Assembly (NCBI GenBank): GCA_020441225.1
Contig: JAGRMP010000357.1
Location: 1-14,524, forward strand
DNA length: 14,524 nt
Direction: 5' to 3'
From: Maritimibacter sp.
GTDB taxonomy: Bacteria > Pseudomonadota > Alphaproteobacteria > Rhodobacterales > Rhodobacteraceae
Positions 1 through 5,931 of this stretch are shown piece after piece; the first letter of the stretch is position 1; the number at the start of each line of letters is the position of its first letter. A model generated the notes under the pieces. That model was not told the origin of the DNA and ran no database searches. It was given only the letters and a program-made list of their open reading frames with translations. A program made the position numbers and the translations under genes.

Positions 1-57
1 GTCATGGACGAGAACCAGTACATGGTGCGCAAGTGGAACGAGTTCATCGCCGCTTGA
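1..57 (+). CDS. C-terminal end of a probable ABC solute-binding protein (partial)
   Basis: An open frame from the window edge ends at TGA 55-57 and encodes 18 residues finishing in MVRKWNEFIAA. A short aromatic and charged helix ending in WNEF-like residues is common at the C-terminus of periplasmic extracellular solute-binding proteins. Two polyamine-type permease genes follow directly, which is where such a protein is expected. Most of the gene lies outside the window, so the function is inferred from position and this short tail. It could instead be the tail of another transport-associated protein. Confidence 0.6.
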   Translation, partial: VMDENQYMVRKWNEFIAA

Positions 58-62
58 TCCGG

Positions 63-93
63 CGCGGGCGGACGGTTCCCCTTTCCGCCCGCG
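63..93 (+). terminator. Intercistronic hairpin (attenuator or mRNA-stabilising stem)
   Basis: A 10-bp perfect stem (CGCGGGCGGA, positions 63-72, pairing with 84-93) encloses an 11-nt loop six bases after the stop of the upstream gene. Only a weak T-tract (TCTTT) follows. This fits a partial terminator or a 3'-end stabilising stem that lets the binding protein be made in excess of its membrane partners. That role is known for many binding-protein operons but is inferred here. Confidence 0.5.
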
Positions 94-108
94 TCTTTCG
101 AGCGAAGG

Positions 109-158
109 CTGGGGGGCTGTCTGCCCCCCAGACCCCCCGAGAGTATTTCTGCCAGGAA
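109..158 (+). repeat. GC-rich intergenic element of Rhodobacteraceae type
   Basis: A perfect 8-bp inverted repeat (CTGGGGGG 109-116, CCCCCCAG 124-131) is followed by a C-run and then GAGAGTATTTCTGCCAGGAA at 139-158. From memory this layout resembles a short non-coding element scattered between genes in Rhodobacteraceae genomes, a G/C hairpin followed by a TATTT..GCCAGGAA tail. Its end merges with the ribosome-binding region (AGAGG 160-164) of the next gene. Only one copy is present in this window, so the claim that it is repeated rests on recollection. Confidence 0.45.
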
Positions 159-169
159 AAGAGGACGCG

Positions 170-1018
170 ATGACGCGCAACCTGATCGGATGGCTCCAGG
201 CCCTGCCGCTGGCCCTGGTCCTCGCGGGCTTCCTCGTCGCGCCCATCGCGATGATCGTGATCGTTTCGTTCTGGGGCGCGACCGAGTTCTCGATCTACCC
301 GGCCTTCCAGTTCGACAATTACCGGTTCCTGTTCGGATCGGCCGTCACCTGGAAGGTATTCGGCGCTACCTTCAAATACGCCGCGATCACCTGGGCGCTG
401 ACCCTGTCGATCGGCTTCACGGTGGCCTATTTCCTGGCCTTCCACGTCCGCTCCCAGACCATGCAGATCGCGCTCTTCCTCGTCTGCACGATCCCGTTCT
501 GGACCTCCAACATCATCCGGATGATCTCCTGGATCCCGTTCCTGGGCCGCAACGGCATCGCCAACCAGACGCTGATGAGCTGGGGCGTGATCGACCAGCC
601 GCTCGAATGGCTGCTGTATTCGGATTTCTCCGTCATCCTCGCTTTCGTGCACCTCTACACGCTGTTCATGGTGGTGCCGATCTTCAACACCATGATGCGG
701 ATCGACCGCTCCCTGCTCGAAGCCGCGCGCGATGCCGGCGCCTCCGGGGCCCAGACCCTCGTCCACGTGATCCTGCCGCTCGCCAAGCCCGGGATCATGA
801 TCGGGACGATCTTCGTCGTCACCCTGGTGATGGGCGATTTCATCACCGTGCGCTTCATGTCCGGCAGCCAGCGCGCCAATGTCGGCCGGCTGATCTCCAA
901 CGACATCGGGCTGTTGCAATATCCGTCCGCCGCGGCGACCGCGGTGGTGCTGCTCCTCACCGTGCTGATGGTGATCGGCATCCTCCTGCGTTTCGTCAAC
1001 ATCCGAAAGGAGCTCTGA
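170..1018 (+). CDS. ABC transporter permease, PotB/PotH type
   Basis: This 282-residue inner-membrane permease belongs to the binding-protein-dependent transporter family. The first hydrophobic segment runs from about residue 11 to 34, and about five more segments follow. The cytoplasmic EAA loop is clear (EAARDAGASG at about 184-193, then ILPLAKPG), and this loop docks on the ATPase. Length, the PxxMIVIVSF N-terminus and the paired downstream permease match the spermidine/putrescine-like (PotB) subfamily, which also carries other nitrogenous substrates. The start at 170 follows an AGAGG box with good spacing. The stop lies one base before the next ATG, so the two permeases are translationally coupled. 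The real substrate cannot be read from sequence. The racemase two genes downstream suggests an amino-acid derivative or hydantoin-like compound rather than a polyamine. Confidence 0.9.
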   Translation: MTRNLIGWLQALPLALVLAGFLVAPIAMIVIVSFWGATEFSIYPAFQFDNYRFLFGSAVTWKVFGATFKYAAITWALTLSIGFTVAYFLAFHVRSQTMQIALFLVCTIPFWTSNIIRMISWIPFLGRNGIANQTLMSWGVIDQPLEWLLYSDFSVILAFVHLYTLFMVVPIFNTMMRIDRSLLEAARDAGASGAQTLVHVILPLAKPGIMIGTIFVVTLVMGDFITVRFMSGSQRANVGRLISNDIGLLQYPSAAATAVVLLLTVLMVIGILLRFVNIRKEL

Positions 1019-1019
1019 G

Positions 1020-1856
1020 ATGGAACCGCGCCCCAAGAGCTTCTACGCCCTCGCCGCCTTCTTCGCGCTGTTCGTGTTGTTCCTCTACGGGCCGACGCTG
1101 ACCATCGCGATCCTGTCGTTCCAGGGCCCAAAGGGCGGGCTCACCTTCCCGATGAACGGGGTCTCGACCTACTGGTTTGCCGATCTGTTCCGCGAACAGG
1201 CGGTGGGCGACATCTGGGGCGCCTTCCGCCGGTCTTTCGCGCTCGGCCTTCTGGTGATGGTCACCACGGTGGTGGTCTCGGTCATGGCGGGGCTCGCCTT
1301 CCGCAAACGGTTCCGCGGCTCGGGGCTCCTGTTCTATCTCGCCATCACCTCGCTGGTGATCCCCTCGATCCTGGTTTCCCTCGGGGTCGGGCTCATCTTC
1401 AACCAGCTCGGGCTCAAGATCCACTGGGCCACCTCCGGCTTCGGCGCCCAGCTCACCTGGACGCTGCCGTTCGGCCTGCTCATCATGTTCGCGGTCTTCA
1501 ACCGCTTCGACAAGAGCTACGAAGAGGCCGCGCGCGACCAGGGCGCCACCGCCTGGCAGACCATCGCCCATGTCGTCCTGCCGATCATCGCGCCCTCGCT
1601 GATCGGGGTCGCCCTGTTCGGCTTCACGCTCAGCTACGACGAGTTCGCCCGCACGCTGCTCACCGCCGGCAGCTACAACACCCTGCCCCTCGAAATCTTC
1701 GGGATGACGACCAACGTCACCACCCCGGTGATCTACGCCCTCGGCACGCTCACCACGGCGTTTTCCTTCCTCATCATCGGTGCGTTCCTCGCCACCGTCT
1801 GGCTGCTGGGCAAGCGCCGCGCCCGGTTCGGCTCGGACGCCGGCAAGGGCGTCTGA
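1020..1856 (+). CDS. ABC transporter permease, PotC/PotI type
   Basis: This 278-residue permease is the second membrane subunit of the same transporter. The N-terminal hydrophobic segment is at about 9-34. The EAA loop is EEAARDQGAT at about 168-177, followed by VVLPIIAPS, which is typical of PotC-like partners. The start ATG is preceded by GAAAGGAG at 1005-1012 inside the end of the first permease. Its stop overlaps the racemase start by one base (TGATG), so translation is probably coupled across all three genes. No ATPase gene is visible in the window. It is presumably encoded upstream with the solute-binding protein. Family assignment is firm and substrate is unknown. Confidence 0.9.
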   Translation: MEPRPKSFYALAAFFALFVLFLYGPTLTIAILSFQGPKGGLTFPMNGVSTYWFADLFREQAVGDIWGAFRRSFALGLLVMVTTVVVSVMAGLAFRKRFRGSGLLFYLAITSLVIPSILVSLGVGLIFNQLGLKIHWATSGFGAQLTWTLPFGLLIMFAVFNRFDKSYEEAARDQGATAWQTIAHVVLPIIAPSLIGVALFGFTLSYDEFARTLLTAGSYNTLPLEIFGMTTNVTTPVIYALGTLTTAFSFLIIGAFLATVWLLGKRRARFGSDAGKGV

Positions 1857-2503
1857 TGAAGATCCTCTACATCAACCCCAACAGCACGGCGGCGATGACA
1901 AAGAGCATCGTCGCGGTTGCGCAAAACGCCAACCCCCGCGTCGAGATCGTCGGCTGGACCAACGCGGACGGCCCGCCCGCGATCCAGGGGGCCGCGGACG
2001 GGGCCGCCGCGGTCCCGGGCCTGATCGCGCTCCTGCCGGCGGCCCGGGCGCAGGCCTTCGACGCCATCGTGATCGCCTGTTTCGACGATACCGGTCTCGC
2101 CGAGGTCCGCGCCGCCGCCCATTGCCCGGTGATCGGCATCGGCCAGTCGGCCTTTGTCGCCGCCGCGCTGCTCGGCCAGCGGTTCTCGGTCGTCACCACG
2201 CTCGACGTCTCGGTCCCGGTGATCGAGGGCAATATCGCAGCACTCGGGCAAAGCGCGGCCTGCGTCTCGGTGCGCGCGAGCGGGATCCCGGTTCTCGCGG
2301 TCGAAGAGGGCTCCGAACAAACCCGCAGCCACCTGGCCCGGCACATTCTCGCAGCCCAGCGTGAAGACGGCGCCACCGCCACGGTTCTCGGCTGCGCGGG
2401 CATGGCCAGCCTGCGGGACGATCTCGCCGCCCGGACCGGTCTGACGCTGATCGACGGCGTCGCCGCCTCCGCGCTCCTGGCCGAAGCCGTGGCGCTGCTT
2501 TGA
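1856..2503 (+). CDS. Asp/Glu/hydantoin racemase family protein
   Basis: This 215-residue cytoplasmic enzyme starts MKILYINPNST, the usual opening of hydantoin/allantoin-type racemases. The two cysteines of this superfamily's cofactor-independent two-base mechanism are both present: Cys75 in IVIACFDDTGL and Cys180 in TVLGCAGM. Length and spacing fit the hydantoin racemase branch (known enzymes use Cys at about 76 and 181). Such enzymes interconvert enantiomers of 5-substituted hydantoins or allantoin so that a stereospecific hydrolase can use both forms. The ATG overlaps the stop of the preceding permease, so it is the last visible gene of the uptake operon and probably acts on the imported compound. 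The exact substrate is not determined. Allantoin racemase or an aspartate/glutamate racemase-like role are alternatives. Confidence 0.87.
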   Translation: MKILYINPNSTAAMTKSIVAVAQNANPRVEIVGWTNADGPPAIQGAADGAAAVPGLIALLPAARAQAFDAIVIACFDDTGLAEVRAAAHCPVIGIGQSAFVAAALLGQRFSVVTTLDVSVPVIEGNIAALGQSAACVSVRASGIPVLAVEEGSEQTRSHLARHILAAQREDGATATVLGCAGMASLRDDLAARTGLTLIDGVAASALLAEAVALL

Positions 2504-2534
2504 TCTCGAAACCCGCGCCGGCCCAAGGCAGATG

Positions 2535-4051
2535 TCACAGATCGGGCCGGGGCGCGGCTGGCGGTTTCGCAGCCGTGACGGTGCAAAGCGCCGGATCGAA
2601 CCGCTCCGAGCGCGCGCGCACCGTCACCTTGCCGACGCCGGTGGCGCGCAGCCACAGCCCGCTCACCCCGCCCCGCAACACCCGACAGGGCGGGCCGATG
2701 AGGCGTGCGGGGCCCTCGATCTCCAGCTCGACCGCGGCGTCGATGAAAGGCATCCGGTTCCCCGCCTGGTCCAGCGCCGCCAGGGTCACGCGCAGCTCGT
2801 CGCCCGGCGCGACCGTTGTGGCGTCGGGGACAAGCGCGAGCGCGCGCGGCACGGGGGCGCCGCTGTATCGCCGGGTCGCCACGACCTCGCCGCCGATCAG
2901 CCCGGCGATCTCGCCCTCGCGCCATTCCATCCCCCAGCCGCCGAAACTGACCTCGGCAAGCTCCTCGTAGGTGGCGATCACCGGCGGATGCGGCAGATGC
3001 GGAAACCGATGGCGCGCCGGGGCGAAACGCACCGGCTCCCGGTCGCCGTAGCGAAACACGACCTCTTCGCAATTGGTCAGGATGATGAGCGGCAGCACCC
3101 CGTGCACGTTGCGCTCACCGCGTGCCCAGAACGTCACCGGCTCCAGCACCGGGGCCGCGCCGGGCTCCACCTGGCTGGCATAGACGGCGGCGGCGAACTT
3201 GGGCATCCGGAACATGTCCATCACCCCGTGGTGGCAGATCCGGTCGCCGGAGCCGAAGTCCTTGTGGGTGTTGTAGTCGAAGGCGCACCATCCGATCGCA
3301 CCCGCGATGTCACCGGCCGCGTAGGCCGCGTCGAGCACTTCGAGATGCCGGGTGACATGCTCGGCCTGACGCTGCTCCTGGTCCCAGGACTTGGTCGGGT
3401 ACATGTGGCCGCCGTATTCGGTCACGAGATAGGGCACCTTGCGGTCGAGCCCGGTGACCTCCTGTTGCGGCCGCAGCGCCCGCCGCGGCCCCTGCCCGAT
3501 GGCGGGATCGTCGCTTTCGAGGAGCACGAAATCGTTCATCGTGTAGACGTCTTCGAGCAGTTCGCTGCCGGCGATGCAGCGCACCCCGCCGGTCTGCCGG
3601 GTGGGGTCGAGCCCATGCGCGACCCGGTTGGTCTCGGCGTAGAACGGCGCATCGTCCGCGCTCTCGTTGATCCGAACGCTCCAGATCACCACCGAAGGAT
3701 GGTTCCCGTCGCGCCGGATCATCGCGCGTACATTCTCGACCGAGGCCGCCTTCCAGCCCGCGTCCCCGATATGCTGCCAGCCGGGGATCTCTTCGAAGAC
3801 CAGCAGGCCCAGCGCATCGCAGGCATCGAGAAACCATGTCGATTGCGGGTAATGCGAGGTCCGCACCATGTTGAGACCCAGCTCGCGCTTGAGGATCTCT
3901 GCGTCACGCGCCTGTGCCGCACGGCCCAGCGCATAGCCCGCATAGGGGAAGCTCTGGTGCCGGTTGAGACCGCGCAGTTTGAGCCTGCGCCCGTTGAGGA
4001 AAAGCCGTCGGCGGCGAACCGGGCCTCGCGAAACCCGAACCGGGTCTCGGT
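2535..4051 (-). pseudogene. GH2 glycoside hydrolase remnant (beta-galactosidase/glucuronidase-like), 5'-deleted and frameshifted
   Basis: The catalytic barrel and C-terminal domains of a family 2 glycosidase are well preserved. FLNGRRLKLRGLNRHQ begins near 4001. The acid/base Glu is in IRINES (codon 3663-3665) and the likely nucleophile Glu is in VTEYGGH (codon 3417-3419). An Ig-like C-terminal part runs to the TGA at 2535-2537. The N-terminal jelly-roll and most of the sandwich domain are missing. The first recognisable residues, TETRFGFREARFAADGF (about 4051 to 4004), lie in a different frame from the rest. A one-base loss in the A4 run at 4000-4003 (T4 on the coding strand) explains the shift, since five Ts would give DGFFLNGR. 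Upstream it is joined to a heparinase fragment. It is almost certainly non-functional as a glycosidase. Its 3' end converges on the racemase gene with a 31-bp gap. Confidence 0.82.
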
Positions 4052-4430
4052 GCGTGCCGCTGTCGCGGTCGAGCACCGCCCGGCGGCGGTAGCTGGCGAG
4101 CTCGGCCTCGGGCCCCCAGGCACCGGCCAGTTCCATCTCGATCCCGGCGCATCTGTCGTCGAAGCCGGTCCGCACATCGCGCGCGCCAAACGCCGCGCCC
4201 GCATGCTGCATCGCGCCGCCGAAGTCCGGCAGGTTGTGCCAGGCGCTCTGCATCGCCGGGATCTCGTAGCGCGCCGCCGAAAAGGTTTTCGCCGTGCAGG
4301 TGCCGACGCCGAGGTCGATCAGCACCGGCGCGCCGTCCTTCGCCACGATCACGCTGCCGGTGTCGTTGTGATTGTGGTCGGCCCCGTTGTGCCCGGCCTG
4401 CACCGCCAGGTAGAGCCCCGCGCCGCTTCG
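4052..4430 (-). pseudogene. Heparinase II/III-like lyase, C-terminal domain fragment
   Basis: Reading leftward, the frame gives GLYLAVQAGHNGADHNHNDTGS, then VLIDLGVGTCTAKTFSAARYEI, MQSAWHNLP and finally SYRRRAVLDRD. This is the hallmark beta-sandwich of the heparinase II/III-like family (PF07940), whose members are polysaccharide lyases or related uronate-processing enzymes. The HNHND motif is at about 4375-4359. The fragment is missing about the first 280 residues expected before it and the C-terminal tail after it. It shares one reading frame with the main GH2 remnant, so a 622-codon frame spans both. That chimera runs nonsense residues (RDPVRVSRGPVRRRR) between the two real parts. Both boundaries are approximate (right about 4418-4432, left about 4051-4085). 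Confidence 0.8.
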
Positions 4431-4690
4431 ATCGCCGCGACGAAACGCCCGTCGCCTGCCGCCAGCTCGCCCAGGACAAGCGCGACCAGGCTCCGGCGGC
4501 GCTCGAAATAGGGGGTTTCATAGGCCGCGCGGTCGCCGTCGCGCGCATACCGCGCGTAGAGCGCCGGCGGCAATTCAGGCCAGGCGCCGTCGCGTGCTTC
4601 CTCGGCCCGGCCGATGAGGTCTCCGGCGCCGCGCCCGGTGAGCCGCCCCCAGGCTGCGCGATCCGAGATCGCGGGCGCGAAATCCGGGTC
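4431..4690 (-). pseudogene. Heparinase II/III-like lyase, N-terminal fragment
   Basis: In a frame different from the downstream piece, the minus strand encodes DPDFAPAISDRAAW at the start, PPALYARYARDGDRAAYETPYFERRR in the middle and VLGELAAGDGRFVAAIE at the end. This is the N-terminal helical segment typical of heparinase II/III-like proteins, about 85 residues. The text then stops being recognisable, and the HNHND domain resumes at once in another frame. The natural start codon is not present: before DPDFAP the sequence belongs to the opposite-strand LacI remnant. No stop codons interrupt the preserved part, so the loss looks recent or artefactual. The substrate of the original enzyme cannot be told from the remaining pieces. 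Confidence 0.72.
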
Positions 4691-4697
4691 CGCCGCA

Positions 4698-5090
4698 CAG
4701 CGCAACCCGGCGCTCTGGCTCGACCTCGAAGACATGCGCGCCGATGTCGCCCACAAGGCCGTGCGTGGCTGGCTCGACGCGGGCGGACCGGGCAGGGTCA
4801 CCGCGCTGCAATGTGCCAACGATGCCTCCGCCCTCGGCGCGATGGCCGCGCTCACGCACCACGGGCTCCGGGTTGCGGACGACATCTCGGTGATCGGCTT
4901 CGACGACATCCCCGCCGCGGGGCTCAATGCCACGCCCCTGTCGACCGTGCATATCGACACCGAAGACCTCGGGGTCCGGTCCGTGCGCCGGCTGGCCGAG
5001 CGGATCCGGTCCCCGCATGAACGCGTGTGCTACACCGAGATTGCGGTCGAGGTGGTTGAGCGCGCCTCGACCGCCCCGCCCCGTGCCTGA
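4698..5090 (+). pseudogene. LacI-family transcriptional regulator, C-terminal fragment
   Basis: The plus strand encodes LDLEDMRADVAHKAVRGW, TALQCANDASALGAMAAL and ISVIGFDDIPAAGL in order, then runs to TGA 5088-5090. These are the standard final third of the LacI/GalR effector-binding domain, including the ANDxxAxG and VIGFDD motifs. The N-terminal helix-turn-helix and about 200 residues of the protein are absent. The sequence to the left switches abruptly to the opposite-strand heparinase at about 4691-4700. In the parental locus this regulator was probably divergent from the lyase/GH2 operon and controlled it. An internal ATG at 4734 exists but would give only part of a sugar-binding domain. 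Confidence 0.82.
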
Positions 5091-5243
5091 CCCCCCTGCC
5101 CGATCGACACGCGTGGGGGACCGCACCACGCGCGGGGGGGATGGTCTTCAACGGCCGCACCGGCGGCGATCACGGGCAAGAGGAGGGCGATGGCGGCGGA
5201 CGCGGCGATCGGGGTCCGGCGCTGGGTCGGCTTGTCTTCGGGG
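5091..5243. other. Intergenic gap between LacI remnant and rhodanese gene
   Basis: No gene is supported. A 7-bp stem (CGCGTGG 5110-5116, CCACGCG 5126-5132) could be a weak terminator for the LacI remnant, but no T-run follows. On the minus strand one frame reads RRTPIAASAAIALLLPVIAAGAAV (about 5205 to 5134). It looks like the start of a membrane or exported protein but has no plausible start codon and soon runs into the LacI remnant. It may be another truncated gene or chance. Confidence 0.35.
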
Positions 5244-5684
5244 TCAACAGCAGGACGTCGCCCCGCCGCCGCATCCGGCGTTCGGTTCGGCCGGGGCAGG
5301 ATCGGCGCAACAGGACGACGCGGCAGCGGCGCTTTCCACCCCTTCATCCGACCCGGTGATCGGAAAGCCCCGCGCGACCCAGCGGGCGAGGCCGTGTTGC
5401 ATGTTCATCGCCCTTTCGTAGCCCTGATACATCAGGAAATACGTCGCCTTGAGGCTGCGCTCGGGCGCGGCGTCGGCCAGGATCACGTCGCGGTCGCGGG
5501 GCACCTCGGCCCAGCGATCCTCGAAGGCCGAGAGCGGGATGGTCAGCACCTCGCAGCCGGCAAAGCCGGTGCGGGCGACATCGGCAGGCTCCCTTGTGTC
5601 GACCAGCAGCGCCCCCTCGCCCAACAAGCGTTGTGACGTGGTCGGGCAGACTTCGCGGGCCTCGGGCAGGTCTTTTCGGGTCAT
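5244..5684 (-). CDS. Rhodanese-like domain protein with Asp in place of catalytic Cys and a Cys-rich tail
   Basis: This is a 146-residue single-rhodanese-domain protein. LVDTREPADVARTGFAG at about 27-43 and the NMQHGLARWVARGFPI end at about 94-109 are standard rhodanese landmarks. The active-site loop, normally C-x-x-G-x-R, reads DAAPER at 71-76. The sulfur-carrying Cys is Asp71 and the Gly is Pro, so classical thiosulfate sulfurtransferase chemistry is unlikely. The last 25 residues hold five cysteines (125, 126, 138, 145, 146) in CC..C..CC, suggesting metal or metalloid binding or redox use. The start at 5684 (MTRKDLPEAREVC) lies five bases after the thioredoxin stop, and longer upstream frames are out-of-frame shadows. 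It is the last gene of the ars-type operon and probably handles thiols or metalloid, though its exact role is unknown. Confidence 0.85.
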   Translation of the reverse strand: MTRKDLPEAREVCPTTSQRLLGEGALLVDTREPADVARTGFAGCEVLTIPLSAFEDRWAEVPRDRDVILADAAPERSLKATYFLMYQGYERAMNMQHGLARWVARGFPITGSDEGVESAAAASSCCADPAPAEPNAGCGGGATSCC

Positions 5685-5689
5685 CCGCG

Positions 5690-5920
5690 TCACCCCAGCC
5701 AGGACAGGACCTGGTCGCGCGTGGGCACCGTGCCCTTGTGCACCACCTTGCCGCCGACGACGACCGCCGGTGTCGTCATCACGCCGTAGCCGACGATCCG
5801 GCGCATGTCCTCGACCTTGACCAGGTTGACCGCCTTGCCGGCCTCCTCGGCGGTCCGCGCGACCAGACCGGCCGTCGCCTTGCACTTGGCGCAGCCCGGG
5901 CCCAGCACTTCGATATCCAT
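5690..5920 (-). CDS. Small CxxC thioredoxin/glutaredoxin-like protein
   Basis: This 76-residue protein starts MDIEVLGPGCAKCK with the redox motif C10-A-K-C13. A cis-Pro signature follows at MTTPAVVV (Pro51), then GKVVHKGTVP. This is the minimal thioredoxin fold of the 'thioredoxin family protein' group (TM0996/MTH895 type) that commonly sits beside or fused to DUF318/ArsP permeases. The start at 5920 is preceded by GAAGGGA at suitable spacing. It begins 11 bases after the permease stop and ends five bases before the rhodanese start, so it is within the same operon. It probably acts as a cytoplasmic thiol reductant or metalloid shuttle for the permease. That role is inferred from context. Confidence 0.88.
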   Translation of the reverse strand: MDIEVLGPGCAKCKATAGLVARTAEEAGKAVNLVKVEDMRRIVGYGVMTTPAVVVGGKVVHKGTVPTRDQVLSWLG

Positions 5921-5931
5921 GATATGTCCCT

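Noticed and set aside
2535..4403. A genuine bifunctional heparinase-GH2 enzyme
   Set aside because: The linker is an out-of-frame reading of conserved GH2 residues, and both parent proteins lack essential portions, so this is a chance fusion.
2532..4511. 659-codon plus-strand open frame opposite the GH2/heparinase remnants
   Set aside because: Its translation lacks any family motif, while the minus strand shows clear GH2 and heparinase text. It is a shadow frame.
5110..5132. Strong rho-independent terminator after the LacI remnant
   Set aside because: There is a 7-bp stem but it is followed by a G-run, not Ts. It is at most a weak structure.
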